64,000 nucleotides of DNA from Pseudomonas sp. A-1 (GTDB lineage Bacteria; Pseudomonadota; Gammaproteobacteria; Pseudomonadales; Pseudomonadaceae): assembly GCF_004801855.1 (NCBI RefSeq), contig NZ_SSTC01000008.1:21521-85520 (forward strand), given 5' to 3'. Shown here in pieces: positions 29,668 through 39,906 of this stretch (position 1 is the stretch's first letter; every line of letters begins with the position of its first letter). The notes beneath the pieces are model-generated. The model was not told the origin of the DNA. It searched no databases and saw nothing but the letters and a program-made list of their open reading frames with translations. The position numbers and the translations under genes were made by a program.

Positions 29668-31827
29668 ATGACCATCATGGAACGGGTCGGCAATGCCGAA
29701 GGTCCGCAGCACGATCACGACGACCCGCTGCTGGACGGACTGGCGATCCTCTGCAGGCTGCACGACCGACCGCTCAACCGCGCCAGCCTGCGCGCCGGCC
29801 TGCCGCTGCCCGGGCAGTGCCTGAACGCCGAACTGCTGCCCCGCGCCGCGGCCCGCGCCGGCCTGCAGGCCCGCCTGCTGCGCCGGCCGCTGGACGGCAT
29901 CGCCGCACTCAACCTGCCGGTACTGCTGCTGCTGCGCGATGGCCGCAGCGCCGTGCTGCGCCAGTGGGGCGCGGACGGCCGGGCGCTGATCCTGCCCAGC
30001 GAAGCGGACGGCGGCGAGCAGTGGCTGGAGCGCGAGCAACTGGCCACCGACTACGCCGGCCTGGCGCTGTTCGCCCGCCCCCGCCACGAACTCGAGGAAC
30101 TGCGCGAGCCGCTGGTTCCGCGGGTGCAGTCGTGGTTCCGCGATACCCTCAGGCTGTCGCGCTGGCTGTACACCGACGCCATGTTCGCCAGCCTGCTTAT
30201 CAACCTGCTCGGCCTGGCCGTGCCGCTGTTCGTCATGCAGACCTACGACCGGGTGGTGCCGAACCAGGCGCTGTCGACCCTGTGGGTGCTGACCGCCGGC
30301 CTGCTGCTCGCCACCCTGTTCGAGCTGCTGCTGCGCGTGCTGCGCTTCCGCCTGCTCGACATCGCCGGCAAGAAGACCGACGTGGTGCTCTCCGCCACCC
30401 TGTTCGAACGCATCGCCGGCATGGCCATGAAGGCCCGCCCGGCCAGCATCGGCGGCTTCGCGCAGAGCATCCACGACTTCCAGGGCCTGCGCGAATTCCT
30501 CACCGCGGTGACCCTGACCAGCCTGATCGACCTGCCCTTCGCCCTGCTGATGCTGCTGGTGATCGGCCTGCTCGGCGGCCCTCTGGTGATCGTCCCGCTG
30601 CTCGCCTTCCCGCTCACCGCACTGTTCGCCTTCATCGTCCAGCGCCGTCTGCGCGATACCGTGCAGCGCAGCCTGACGCTGGGCGCCGAACGCCAGGCAC
30701 TGCTGATCGAGACCCTCGGCGGTCTGGAAACCCTGAAGAGCTGCGGCGCCGAGGGCGAGCGCCAGCACCAGTGGGAGCACACCCACGGCGCCCTCACCCG
30801 CCTCGACGGCCACGCCCGCCTGCTCTCCGCGGTGGCGCTCAACGGCACCCTGTTCCTCCAGCAGCTCGCCGGACTGGCGCTGATCGTCGCCGGGGTGTAC
30901 GCCATAGTCGCCGGCCAGCTCAGCGTCGGCGCGCTGGTCGCCTGCTACATGCTCAACGGCCGGATCATGGCGCCGCTCGGGCAGATCGCCAGCCTGATCA
31001 CCCGCTACCAGCAGGCCCAGCTGACCATGAAGAGCACCGACGCGCTGATGGCCCTGCCGCAGGAGCGCGCCAGCCGCCAGCGGCCGCTGGAGCACACCCG
31101 CCTGCACGGTGCGCTGGAGCTGCGCCAGGTGAACTTCGCCTACCCGGAGCAGGGCCAGCCGGCCCTGCATGGCCTGTCGCTGCGCATCGCCGCCGGCGAG
31201 AAGGTCGGCATCATCGGCCGCAGCGGCTCGGGCAAGAGCACCCTGGCGCGCCTGCTGATGGGGTTCTACGCACCGGACGAGGGGCAGATCCTGTTCGACG
31301 GCCTCGACCAGCGCCAGATCGACGTGGCCGACCTGCGCCAGCAGATCGGCTACGTCGCCCACGATCTGCCGCTGCTCGCCGGCACCCTGCGCAGCAACCT
31401 GACCCTGGGCGCCCGCCACGTCAGCGACGAGCGCCTGCTCGAGGTCGCCGAGCTGACCGGCGCCGCCGACCTGGCCCGCCAGCATCCGCAGGGCTTCGAG
31501 CGTCCGGTGGGCGAGCGCGGCCAGCTGCTCTCGGCCGGCCAGCGCCAGGCGGTGCTGCTGGCCCGTGCCCTGCTGCTCGATCCGCCGATCCTGCTGCTCG
31601 ACGAACCCACCAGCTCGATGGACAACGCCAGCGAGGAAGCGCTGCGCGCCCGCCTGCGCGACTGCTGTCGCGACAAGACCCTGCTGCTGGTCACTCACCG
31701 GCCGGCCATGCTCGGCCTGGTCGACCGCCTGATCGTGCTCGACGGCGGCCGGCTGGTCGCCGACGGCCCGCGCGATGCGGTCATCGAAGCCTTGCGCAAG
31801 GGCCGCGTCGGCCCGCTGACGGTTTGA
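29668..31827 (+). CDS. lapB: Type I secretion ABC transporter, LapB-like
   Basis: 719 residues. The N-terminal 125 residues resemble a C39-like domain without the peptidase cysteine motif, the form that docks RTX substrates without cutting them. The transmembrane domain covers about 150-430 (LYTDAMFASLLINLLGLAVP, MQTYDRVVPN). The ATPase domain has Walker A GRSGSGKST, signature LSAGQRQA (in place of LSGGQ) and Walker B ILLLDEPTSSMD. It powers export of the adhesin. It lies 78 bases after lapE and ten before lapC. Confidence 0.95.
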   Translation: MTIMERVGNAEGPQHDHDDPLLDGLAILCRLHDRPLNRASLRAGLPLPGQCLNAELLPRAAARAGLQARLLRRPLDGIAALNLPVLLLLRDGRSAVLRQWGADGRALILPSEADGGEQWLEREQLATDYAGLALFARPRHELEELREPLVPRVQSWFRDTLRLSRWLYTDAMFASLLINLLGLAVPLFVMQTYDRVVPNQALSTLWVLTAGLLLATLFELLLRVLRFRLLDIAGKKTDVVLSATLFERIAGMAMKARPASIGGFAQSIHDFQGLREFLTAVTLTSLIDLPFALLMLLVIGLLGGPLVIVPLLAFPLTALFAFIVQRRLRDTVQRSLTLGAERQALLIETLGGLETLKSCGAEGERQHQWEHTHGALTRLDGHARLLSAVALNGTLFLQQLAGLALIVAGVYAIVAGQLSVGALVACYMLNGRIMAPLGQIASLITRYQQAQLTMKSTDALMALPQERASRQRPLEHTRLHGALELRQVNFAYPEQGQPALHGLSLRIAAGEKVGIIGRSGSGKSTLARLLMGFYAPDEGQILFDGLDQRQIDVADLRQQIGYVAHDLPLLAGTLRSNLTLGARHVSDERLLEVAELTGAADLARQHPQGFERPVGERGQLLSAGQRQAVLLARALLLDPPILLLDEPTSSMDNASEEALRARLRDCCRDKTLLLVTHRPAMLGLVDRLIVLDGGRLVADGPRDAVIEALRKGRVGPLTV

Positions 31828-31837
31828 GGAGGCGCCC

Positions 31838-33160
31838 ATGCACCTGTCGCGGATGGCCGAACCGGCCTTCATGCCCGAAGTCCAGGGCGCCCTGAGCGAA
31901 GACGCCAGCGCCCTGACCCGCCTGACCGTGTGGCTGATCGGCGGCCTGCTGCTGGCCGCCCTGGTCTGGGCGCACTTCGCCGTGCTCGACGAGGTCACCA
32001 CCGGCGAGGGCAAGGCGATCCCCTCCAGCAAGGTGCAGACCATCCAGAATCTGGAGGGCGGCATAGTCGCCGAGATCTTCGTGCGCGAAGGTCAGGTGGT
32101 GGACAAGGGCGATCGCCTGCTGCGCCTGGACGACACCCGCTTCGTCTCCAACATGGGCGAGACCGAGGCCGACCGTCTGGCCCTGCTCGCCCGCGTCGAA
32201 CGCCTCGGCGCCGAGGCCGAGGGCCGCGAGCTGCAGCTGCCGGCGGAAATCGCCGAGGGCGCGCCCGGTCTGGCCGCCGACGAGCTGGCGCTGTTCCGCT
32301 CGCGTCAGCAGGGGCTGGCCAGCGAGGTGACCATCCTCAACGAGCAGTTGCGGCAGAAGACCCAGGAGCTGGCCGAGTTCCGCGCCAAGGCGCAGCAGTA
32401 CCGCGCCAGCCTGGGGCTGATCCAGAGCGAGCTGCAGATGTCCGAGCCGCTGGTCAAGAGCGGCGCCATCTCCCAGGTCGAGATCCTGCGCCTGCGCCGC
32501 AGTGCGGTGGAGATCCGCGGCGCGCTGGAGGCCACCAACCTGGCCATCCCGCGCGCCGAGGCCGCGGCCAAGGAGGTCGAGGGCAAGATCACCGACGCGC
32601 AGCTGAAATTCCGCACCGCGGCGCTCAAGGAACTCAACGAGGCGCGTACCGAGCTGAGCAAGATCACCGCCAGCAGCGCCGCCATCGAGGACCGGGTCAA
32701 CCGCACCGGGGTGGTGTCGCCGGTGCACGGCATCGTCAAGCAGCTCAAGGTCAACACCATCGGCGGCGTGGTGCAGCCGGGCAGCGATCTGCTGGAAATC
32801 GTGCCGCTGGAGGACAGCCTGCTGATCGAGGCGCGCATCCGCCCGCAGGACGTGGCCTTCCTTCATCCGGGGCAGGAGGCGATGGTCAAGTTCACCGCCT
32901 ATGACTACACCATCTACGGCGGCCTCAAGGCCCGCCTGGAGATGATCGGCGCCGACACCATCGCCGACGAGGACGGCAACAGCTTCTACCCCATCCAGTT
33001 GCGCACCGAGAGAAGCCACCTGGGCAGCGCCGAAAAACCGTTGCTGATCATCCCCGGCATGGTCGCCAACGTCGACATCATCACCGGGCAGAAGAGCGTG
33101 CTCGACTACCTGCTCAAGCCGGTGCTCAAGGCGCGCGCCGAGGCGCTGCGCGAACGCTGA
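31838..33160 (+). CDS. lapC: HlyD-family membrane fusion protein of the type I secretion system (LapC-like)
   Basis: 440 residues. There is a single N-terminal transmembrane helix (about 28-48), then biotinyl-lipoyl-like half-motifs (IPSSKVQTIQNLEGGIVAEI and SPVHGIVKQLKVNTIGGVV) flanking a long alpha-helical coiled coil (about 100-285). The C-terminal beta domain has the family segment GQEAMVKFTAYDYTIYGGL. It bridges the LapB-type ABC transporter in the inner membrane and the TolC-type channel. It follows AGGAGG closely after lapB and ends six bases from the convergent DTW gene. Confidence 0.95.
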   Translation: MHLSRMAEPAFMPEVQGALSEDASALTRLTVWLIGGLLLAALVWAHFAVLDEVTTGEGKAIPSSKVQTIQNLEGGIVAEIFVREGQVVDKGDRLLRLDDTRFVSNMGETEADRLALLARVERLGAEAEGRELQLPAEIAEGAPGLAADELALFRSRQQGLASEVTILNEQLRQKTQELAEFRAKAQQYRASLGLIQSELQMSEPLVKSGAISQVEILRLRRSAVEIRGALEATNLAIPRAEAAAKEVEGKITDAQLKFRTAALKELNEARTELSKITASSAAIEDRVNRTGVVSPVHGIVKQLKVNTIGGVVQPGSDLLEIVPLEDSLLIEARIRPQDVAFLHPGQEAMVKFTAYDYTIYGGLKARLEMIGADTIADEDGNSFYPIQLRTERSHLGSAEKPLLIIPGMVANVDIITGQKSVLDYLLKPVLKARAEALRER

Positions 33161-33166
33161 CGCCCG

Positions 33167-33763
33167 TCACTTGCGCAGGTGGTTGCGCCGGTAGGTGTCC
33201 TCGCCCATGGCGGCGATCTGCGCATCGATCAGCGCCTCGAACGGGCGCAGCAGGGCGTCGAAGCGCCCCGCCCCTTCCAGCGCGTTCAGGCAGTGCACGA
33301 TGGCCTCGACGGTGGACAGCGCGCCCGGCCCCGGCGCCTTGCGCAACCGGTAGCGGCTGACCAGGCCGTCCGGCAGGCTCAACCGCGGCAGCGCCGCCAG
33401 CCAGGGATTGCAGTGCAGGATGCGCCGCGCCTTGCGCCAGGTGCCGTCCGGCACGATCAGCAGCCGCTCGCCGGCACCCGCCGCCGTATCCAGCCCGTCG
33501 ACGCAGCGCGCGCCCTCGCCGGGAAACAGCAGCCAGGCCTCGGCGCCGGCCAGTTCGCTCTCCAGTTCGGCAAAGCGCTCGCCGACGCGCAGCTCGGCAT
33601 TGCTCAGGCCGAAGGCGGCCAGCCGCGCGGTGTTCAGCGCATGGCGCACCTCGTCCGGGTGCTGCAGGATCAGCACCCGGGTACGGTTGTCGAGATGGGG
33701 GATCAGCGGGCACAGGCAATGGCTCTGCGGCCGCAGGCAGCGGGGGCATCGGTCTCGGGACAT
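33167..33763 (-). CDS. DTW-domain tRNA-uridine aminocarboxypropyltransferase family protein
   Basis: 198 residues from the ATG at 33763; longer in-frame extension upstream is low-complexity and overlaps the next gene. The N-terminal CPRCLRPQSHCLCP is the family's cysteine cluster and VPDGTWRKAR contains the DxTW motif. Such enzymes (TapT/TuaA group) transfer the aminocarboxypropyl group of S-adenosylmethionine to tRNA uridine, giving acp3U. Which tRNA position is modified cannot be said. A 28-base gap separates it from the EamA gene upstream on the same strand. Confidence 0.88.
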   Translation of the reverse strand: MSRDRCPRCLRPQSHCLCPLIPHLDNRTRVLILQHPDEVRHALNTARLAAFGLSNAELRVGERFAELESELAGAEAWLLFPGEGARCVDGLDTAAGAGERLLIVPDGTWRKARRILHCNPWLAALPRLSLPDGLVSRYRLRKAPGPGALSTVEAIVHCLNALEGAGRFDALLRPFEALIDAQIAAMGEDTYRRNHLRK

Positions 33764-33791
33764 GCGCGCATTGTCGCACGCCCCGCCGCGC

Positions 33792-34736
33792 TCAGCCCAG
33801 CGGCTGGCGCGCCGGCTCGCGACCCAGCACGCGGCGCCACCAGCCGTCGGCGCTGACCATGCTGATCCCCAGCAGCACCAGCACTCCGCCGCCGACGAAG
33901 AAGGCGTCGATACCCTCGTCGAGCAGCCAGACACCGAACAGCACGCCGAACAACGGGGTCATGAAGGAGAACACCCCCAGGCGCGAGGCCAGGTAGCGGC
34001 GCAGCAGCCAGAACCAGGTGAGGAAGGCGACGAAGGACACCAGCACGCTCTGGTACAGCAGGCTGCCCCACACCACCGGGGTGAAACGCGCGCCGTCCAC
34101 ATGGCCAGCGAGCCAGGCCAGCGGGATCAGCAGCAGGGCCGCGCAGAGCAGCTGGTAGAGCAGGGTCTTGGCCGGCGCTGCCCGCGCTAGGCTGGTGCAG
34201 CGCACCACCACCGTGGTCAGCCCCCAGAACAGTCCGGCCAGCAGCCCCAGGGCGTCGCCCAGCAGCATCCCGCGGGAGATGCCCTGCTGCAGGGCGCCGG
34301 CGCCGAAGGCGATCACGATGCCGGCGAAGGCCAGGCCGATGCCCAGCCACTGCAGGCGACGCAGCCGCTCGCTGGGCAGGGTGAGATGCAGGCCGAGGGC
34401 GGCGAAGATGGGCGCGGTGTACAGCAGCACCACCATGTGCGAGGCGCTGGTGAAGCGCAGTCCCTCGGCGACGAACAGGAACTCCAGGGCGAACAGCATC
34501 CCGGCCAGCAGACCGGGGCCCAGGGTGCCGTCGCCGAGGGCGAGGGGCTGGCGCCTGGCGAGCATGAGCAGGGACACCAGCACGGCGGCTACCAGGGAAC
34601 GCAGGCCGATCTGCAGCACCGGCGCCATGTCCGGCGCGGCCAGCTTGATCGCCACCTGCTGCAGTCCCCAGATGCAGCACAGCACCACCATCAACTGGAT
34701 GGCCAGGCCGTCCAGCCCCTGTCGCGTATCCGACAT
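33792..34736 (-). CDS. EamA/DMT-family transporter
   Basis: 314 residues from the ATG at 34736, with ten hydrophobic segments in two EamA repeats. The first repeat shows CCIWGLQQVAIKLAAPDMAPVLQIGLR and the second LTWFWLLRRYLASRLGVFSFMTPLFGVLFG. It is a probable metabolite or amino-acid exporter of the inner membrane, substrate unknown. It is not closely similar to the EamA protein at 8405. A terminator hairpin of the upstream vWA gene lies just before its start. Confidence 0.88.
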   Translation of the reverse strand: MSDTRQGLDGLAIQLMVVLCCIWGLQQVAIKLAAPDMAPVLQIGLRSLVAAVLVSLLMLARRQPLALGDGTLGPGLLAGMLFALEFLFVAEGLRFTSASHMVVLLYTAPIFAALGLHLTLPSERLRRLQWLGIGLAFAGIVIAFGAGALQQGISRGMLLGDALGLLAGLFWGLTTVVVRCTSLARAAPAKTLLYQLLCAALLLIPLAWLAGHVDGARFTPVVWGSLLYQSVLVSFVAFLTWFWLLRRYLASRLGVFSFMTPLFGVLFGVWLLDEGIDAFFVGGGVLVLLGISMVSADGWWRRVLGREPARQPLG

Positions 34737-34751
34737 CTCTTCACTCCCGAA

Positions 34752-34785
34752 AAAACGAAACGGCCCGCGTCGACGTGCGCGGGCC
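34752..34785 (-). terminator. Rho-independent terminator after the vWA gene
   Basis: On the minus strand GGCCCGCG-N8-CGCGGGCC forms an 8-bp stem, followed by GTTTCGTTTTTTCG. It lies about 34 bases after the stop at 34819. Confidence 0.75.
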
Positions 34786-34818
34786 CGGTCTGAGCGGAAT
34801 CCTGGCCATTGCCTGCAT

Positions 34819-36000
34819 TCAGTTGGCGGCCAGAAAGCGCATGCCCTCCTCCAGGCCGGCCGGGGTGAGCGGGTACATGCGCTCCTGCACCAGCTCGCGG
34901 ACCAGCGCCGTGGAAGTGCTGTACTTCCAGGCGTCCTGCGGGTAGGGGTTGATCCAGATGAGCTTCCTGTAGGTGTCCATGAAGCGCTGCATCCACACGA
35001 AGCCCGGTTCCTCGTTCCAGTGCTCGACGCTGCCGCCGGCATGGGTGATCTCGTAGGGGCCCATGGAAGCGTCGCCGACGAACACCACCTTGTAGTCCGG
35101 GCCGTACTTGTGCAGCAGGTCGTGGGTGGCGATGCGCTCGCCGTGGCGGCGCTGGTTGTCCTTCCACACCGACTCGTAGACGAAGTTGTGGAAATAGAAG
35201 TGCTCGAGGTGCTTGAACTCGCTGCGGCAGGCGGAGAACAGCTCCTCGCACACCTTGACGTGGGCGTCCATCGAGCCGCCGATGTCGAGCAGCAGCAGGA
35301 GCTTCACCGCATTGCGCCGCTCGGGGCGCATGCGGATGTTGAGCAGACCGGCATCGCGCGCGGTGTGCTCGATGGTGCCGTCGAGATCGAACTCCTCGGC
35401 CGCGCCCTCGCGGGCGAACCTGCGCAGGCGGCGCAGGGCCAGCTGGATGTTGCGCGAGCCGAGTTCCATCTGGTCGTCGAGGTTGCGGTACTGGCGCTGC
35501 TCCCAGACCTTGGCCGCCCGCCCCTGGCGCTCGCCGGCGTCGCCGACGCGGATGCCCTCGGGATGATAGCCGCCCGAGCCGAACGGGCTGGTGCCGCCGG
35601 TGCCGATCCACTTGTTGCCGCCGGCATGGCGCTCCTTCTGCTCGGCCAGGCGCTGCCTGAACGCCTCGAGCAGCGCATCGAGGCCGCCCAGGCTCTTCAG
35701 CTGCGCCTTGTCCTCCGGGCTCAGGAAACGCTCGAACTCCTTGCGCAGCCAGTCCTCGGGGATCAGCGCCTGCAGCGCCGCGTCGAGGTCGGCGAGGCCC
35801 TGGAAGTAGGCGGCGAAGGCGCGGTCGAACTTGTCGAAATGCCGCTCGTCCTTCACCAGGGTGGTACGCGCCAGGAAGTAGAAGGCGTCCAGATCGGCGA
35901 ACACCACCTGGCGCTGCAGCGCCTCGAGCAGGTCGAGCAGCTCGCGCAGCGACACCGGCACCTTCGCCGCGCGCAGCTCGTTGAACAGGTTGAGCAGCAT
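34819..36000 (-). CDS. vWA-domain protein paired with a MoxR ATPase (CoxE-like)
   Basis: 393 residues. A helical N-terminal part (SLRELLDLLEALQRQVVFAD) is followed by a von Willebrand A-like C-terminal domain whose MIDAS reads LLLLDIGGSMDAHVKV, near residue 230. MoxR-type AAA+ ATPases and such vWA proteins form pairs that insert cofactors or metals into, or remodel, target proteins. The moxR-like gene at 36085 is directly upstream on the same strand. The target here is unknown. Function is assigned from the pair, not from activity motifs. Confidence 0.85.
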   Translation of the reverse strand: MLLNLFNELRAAKVPVSLRELLDLLEALQRQVVFADLDAFYFLARTTLVKDERHFDKFDRAFAAYFQGLADLDAALQALIPEDWLRKEFERFLSPEDKAQLKSLGGLDALLEAFRQRLAEQKERHAGGNKWIGTGGTSPFGSGGYHPEGIRVGDAGERQGRAAKVWEQRQYRNLDDQMELGSRNIQLALRRLRRFAREGAAEEFDLDGTIEHTARDAGLLNIRMRPERRNAVKLLLLLDIGGSMDAHVKVCEELFSACRSEFKHLEHFYFHNFVYESVWKDNQRRHGERIATHDLLHKYGPDYKVVFVGDASMGPYEITHAGGSVEHWNEEPGFVWMQRFMDTYRKLIWINPYPQDAWKYSTSTALVRELVQERMYPLTPAGLEEGMRFLAAN

Positions 36001-36026
36001 TTCTATGCCCCCGGAGAAAACCGTAG

Positions 36027-36054
36027 GGTGGGCAACCGCGCAGCGTTGCCCACC
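36027..36054. repeat. Palindromic intergenic element (GGTGGGCAAC type)
   Basis: GGTGGGCAAC-CGCGCAGC-GTTGCCCACC, a perfect 10-bp inverted repeat in the 84-base gap between moxR and the vWA gene. Similar GTAGGGTGG... palindromes are scattered through Pseudomonas genomes. It may also form an mRNA hairpin between the two cistrons. Confidence 0.65.
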
Positions 36055-36084
36055 GGTGAAAAACCGCGTTGCGGGCTTTCCACA

Positions 36085-36930
36085 CTACCGCCCGGCACGG
36101 CGGCTCATGAACGCCAGGCGCTCGAGCAGCATCACGTCCTGTTCGTTCTTCACCAGCGCACCGGCCAGCGGCGGGATGGCCTTGGTCGGATCGCGCTCGC
36201 GCAGCACCGCCTCACCGATCTGGTCGGCCATCAGCAGCTTGAGCCAGTCGACCAGCTCCGAGGTCGACGGTTTCTTCTTCAGCCCCGGCACCTTGCGGAT
36301 GTCGAAGAAGATCTCCAGCGCCTCCTGCACCAGCTCCTGGCGGATGCCGGGGAAGTGCACGTCGACGATCTTCTGCAGGGTGGCACGGTCGGGGAAGGCG
36401 ATGTAGTGGAAGAAGCAGCGGCGCAGGAAGGCGTCCGGCAGCTCCTTCTCGTTGTTGGAGGTGATGATGATGATCGGCCGCTGCGTCGCCCGGATCGTCT
36501 CGCCGGTCTCGTAGACGAAGAACTCCATGCGGTCGAGTTCCTGCAGCAGGTCGTTGGGGAACTCGATGTCGGCCTTGTCGATCTCGTCGATCAGCAGCAC
36601 CACCCGCTCGCCGGCTTCGAAGGCCTCCCACAGCTTGCCCTTCCTGATGTAGTTGCGCACGTCGTGGACCTTGTCCACGCCCAACTGCGAATCGCGCAGG
36701 CGGCTCACCGCGTCGTACTCGTAGAGTCCCTGGTGGGCCTTGGTGGTCGACTTGATGTGCCAGGTGATCAGCCGGGTGCCCAGCGCCTCGGCCAGCTGCT
36801 CGGCGAGCAGGGTCTTGCCGGTGCCCGGCTCGCCCTTGACCAGCAGCGGGCGCTGCAGGGTGATGGCGGCGTTGACCGCCAGCTTGAGGTCGTCGGTGGC
36901 GACGTAGGAAGCGGTGCCTTCGAACTTCAT
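36085..36930 (-). CDS. MoxR-family AAA+ ATPase
   Basis: 281 residues from the ATG at 36930. Walker A is GEPGTGKT, Walker B is [12 protein letters not shown], and the sensor 1 region is [20 protein letters not shown] with the arginine finger. The [20 protein letters not shown] region is typical of MoxR ATPases. It works with the vWA protein encoded immediately downstream. A palindromic element lies in the intercistronic gap. It is divergent from cysK. Confidence 0.92.
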   Translation of the reverse strand: MKFEGTASYVATDDLKLAVNAAITLQRPLLVKGEPGTGKTLLAEQLAEALGTRLITWHIKSTTKAHQGLYEYDAVSRLRDSQLGVDKVHDVRNYIRKGKLWEAFEAGERVVLLIDEIDKADIEFPNDLLQELDRMEFFVYETGETIRATQRPIIIITSNNEKELPDAFLRRCFFHYIAFPDRATLQKIVDVHFPGIRQELVQEALEIFFDIRKVPGLKKKPSTSELVDWLKLLMADQIGEAVLRERDPTKAIPPLAGALVKNEQDVMLLERLAFMSRRAGR

Positions 36931-37123
36931 CGGAAATGTCTCTCGTGAGATGCGCGGCCGGCCCTGCGGCGGCCAATTCCCGACTATAGCGCGAGGGAAA
37001 GCAGCCTGTGAACGCCGCAGTGCCCAGGACTGGTGCAGGCGTGCGCCTGGCGCCGCTGGACGCCTCCTCGGCGACGGCATAGGCTGTTGCGGTTCAGCTT
37101 TCCATCGGAGGAGAAGGCCCGAC

Positions 37124-38098
<975 letters not shown>

Positions 38099-38112
38099 GG
38101 CGTCACGAGCAG

Positions 38113-38136
38113 CCGGCCGCGATTTGTCGCGGCCGG
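38113..38136 (+). terminator. Hairpin after cysK
   Basis: CCGGCCGCG-ATTTGT-CGCGGCCGG, a perfect 9-bp stem 14 bases after the stop. It is followed by ACAAAAAAG and not by a U-tract, so its efficiency is uncertain. Confidence 0.5.
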
Positions 38137-38313
38137 ACAAAAAAGTGTTTGCCATGCCGGACGGGAACGGGCAAAGTGAAGTCGTTGGTCAAGGCGGAAT
38201 ACGTCAGCTGTAAACGCACTGAATCAGTACGTCAGTCCGTCATTCTCGACATCTTGATTCCACACCCAGGGACTCCGGTCCAGCAACAAATCAACACCTA
38301 GGAATTGCACGAA

Positions 38314-38520
38314 ATGGCAACTGGCACTGTTAAGTGGTTCAACGACACCAAAGGTTTCGGTTTCATCAAGCCGGACGACGGTGGTGACGATCTGTTCGCC
38401 CACTTCTCCGAAATCCGCGCTCAGGGCTTCAAGACCCTGGCCGAGAACCAGAAAGTGTCCTTCGACGTGACCACCGGTCCGAAGGGCAAGCAAGCTTCCA
38501 ACATCCAGGTCATCGGCTGA
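38314..38520 (+). CDS. CspA-family cold-shock protein
   Basis: 68 residues, a single cold-shock domain. RNP1 is KGFGFI and RNP2 reads DLFAHF. It is a nucleic-acid chaperone that melts RNA structure. The 215-base gap after cysK leaves room for a long structured leader, as in other cold-shock genes. The ATG at 38314 follows AGGAATT. A strong terminator follows the gene. Confidence 0.95.
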   Translation: MATGTVKWFNDTKGFGFIKPDDGGDDLFAHFSEIRAQGFKTLAENQKVSFDVTTGPKGKQASNIQVIG

Positions 38521-38540
38521 TCCGCTGATCCAGATGTGAA

Positions 38541-38568
38541 AAACCCGGCTCTCGAGCCGGGTTTTTTT
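38541..38568 (+). terminator. Rho-independent terminator of the cold-shock gene
   Basis: AACCCGGCT-CTCG-AGCCGGGTT followed by a run of seven T, about 20 bases after the stop. Confidence 0.93.
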
Positions 38569-38583
38569 GTGCCTGCGATTCGC

Positions 38584-39363
38584 TCAGCTTTCGACCTGGC
38601 CGCTCGCCAGCAGTTCGCCGCGGCGCCACAGCTTCCACTGCCCGGACTGGTAGCGTCCCCAGTTCTCGTTGGCCGTCAGCGGCTCGGTGGCGATCACCGT
38701 GACCACGTCATCGGGCGAGGTTTCCGCCTGGAAGTCCACCGCCACGTCGGCATCCTTGAGCTGCGCCGGGCCGAAGGGCGCACGGCGGGTGATGTGAGCC
38801 AGCTTGGTGGAGCAGAAGCTGAACAGCCAGTCGCCATCGCTGAGCAGGGTGTTGAATACGCCGAGACGGCGATAGCCGGCACAGGCCTCGACCAGGATCG
38901 GCAGCAGCTGCTCCACTTCCACGGGCTCGGGAAAAGCACCACGCACCCGATTGAGCAGATCGCAGAAGGCCGCCTCGCTGTCGGTATCGCCCACCGGCCG
39001 GTAGAAGTCGGTCAGAGGCACGAGTCCGGCCAGTTGACCGTTGTGGGCGAAGCACCAGTTGCGCCCCCACAGTTCGCGCACGAACGGATGGGTGTTGGCC
39101 AGACTGACCTTGCCGACGTTGGCCTGGCGGATGTGGCCGATCACGACCTCGCTCTTGATCGGGTAGCGCTGCACCAGCCGCGCCACCTCCGACTCGCTGC
39201 TCGCCTGCGGGTCCTGGAACAGGCGCAGGCCGCGGCCCTCGTAGAAGGCGATGCCCCAGCCGTCGCGGTGCGGCCCGGTGCGCCCGCCGCGCTGCATCAG
39301 CCCGGTGAAGCTGAAGACGATGTCGGTCGGCACGTTGGCGCTCATGCCCAGCAGTTCGCACAT
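38584..39363 (-). CDS. Class II glutamine amidotransferase (YafJ-like)
   Basis: 259 residues. The N-terminal nucleophile is Cys2 in MCELLGMSAN; glutaminase motifs HRDGWGIAFY and NTHPFVRELWGRNWCFAHNGQL follow, as in Ntn-type glutamine amidotransferases. There is no synthase domain, so it is the stand-alone YafJ type with an unknown ammonia acceptor. It ends close to the terminator of the convergent cold-shock gene. Confidence 0.9.
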   Translation of the reverse strand: MCELLGMSANVPTDIVFSFTGLMQRGGRTGPHRDGWGIAFYEGRGLRLFQDPQASSESEVARLVQRYPIKSEVVIGHIRQANVGKVSLANTHPFVRELWGRNWCFAHNGQLAGLVPLTDFYRPVGDTDSEAAFCDLLNRVRGAFPEPVEVEQLLPILVEACAGYRRLGVFNTLLSDGDWLFSFCSTKLAHITRRAPFGPAQLKDADVAVDFQAETSPDDVVTVIATEPLTANENWGRYQSGQWKLWRRGELLASGQVES

Positions 39364-39390
39364 GATCGACTCTCCCTGGCAATGCGGCCC

Positions 39391-39822
39391 TTACAACCTG
39401 GGTTCGCGACGCTCGCCGCCGCCCTGCTGCGCCAGCACCTCGGCGAGGGTCGGCTCGCGTGCCGCCTCGGCGGCGGCCTGGCGCGCCCGCCGGCGGCGCT
39501 GCAGCGGCCAGCGGATGGCGACGAACACGAAGTACAGGACGAAGGCGGCCATGCCGAAGGTGGCCAGGTCGGTGACCGCGCGCCAGACATTGCTGCCGGT
39601 ATCGAACAGCAGGTCCAGCGCGCTGATGGCGATGGCGGGCGCATACAGGTCGCGCAGCGGGTCGACCAGGGTCGGGGTGAACAGCAGCACCGCCATGATC
39701 ACCCGCAGCGGCTCGCGCAGGGCGCGCCACATCCAGCCGGTCATGCGGAAGCCAACCGCCAGCGCGGCCAGCGCGGCGACGCCGTACACGGCCCAGGCGA
39801 GGAGATAGTCTTGTTCGGTCAT
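39391..39822 (-). CDS. Conserved small membrane protein, function unknown
   Basis: 143 residues with two or three hydrophobic segments (about 8-24, 37-52 and 88-105). A strongly charged tail follows (WPLQRRRRARQAAAEAAREPTLAEVLAQ). I do not recognise a domain. It starts next to, and divergent from, ptrB, and ends 27 bases upstream of the amidotransferase start on the same strand, so the two are probably one unit. A family name would be guesswork. Confidence 0.75.
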   Translation of the reverse strand: MTEQDYLLAWAVYGVAALAALAVGFRMTGWMWRALREPLRVIMAVLLFTPTLVDPLRDLYAPAIAISALDLLFDTGSNVWRAVTDLATFGMAAFVLYFVFVAIRWPLQRRRRARQAAAEAAREPTLAEVLAQQGGGERREPRL

Positions 39823-39906
39823 CGGTGCATGGCAGCGGCGGAATCAGGGCGCTTATGATAGCGGCTTTTCCCCGGAGCCGCGCGCCAGACGCGGCTGGAG
39901 TAGCCG

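Noticed and set aside
28254..31895. A 1213-codon plus-strand frame across lapE and lapB
   Set aside because: It is a shifted frame of two well-supported genes, and its translation is Arg/Pro/Ala-rich with no motif.
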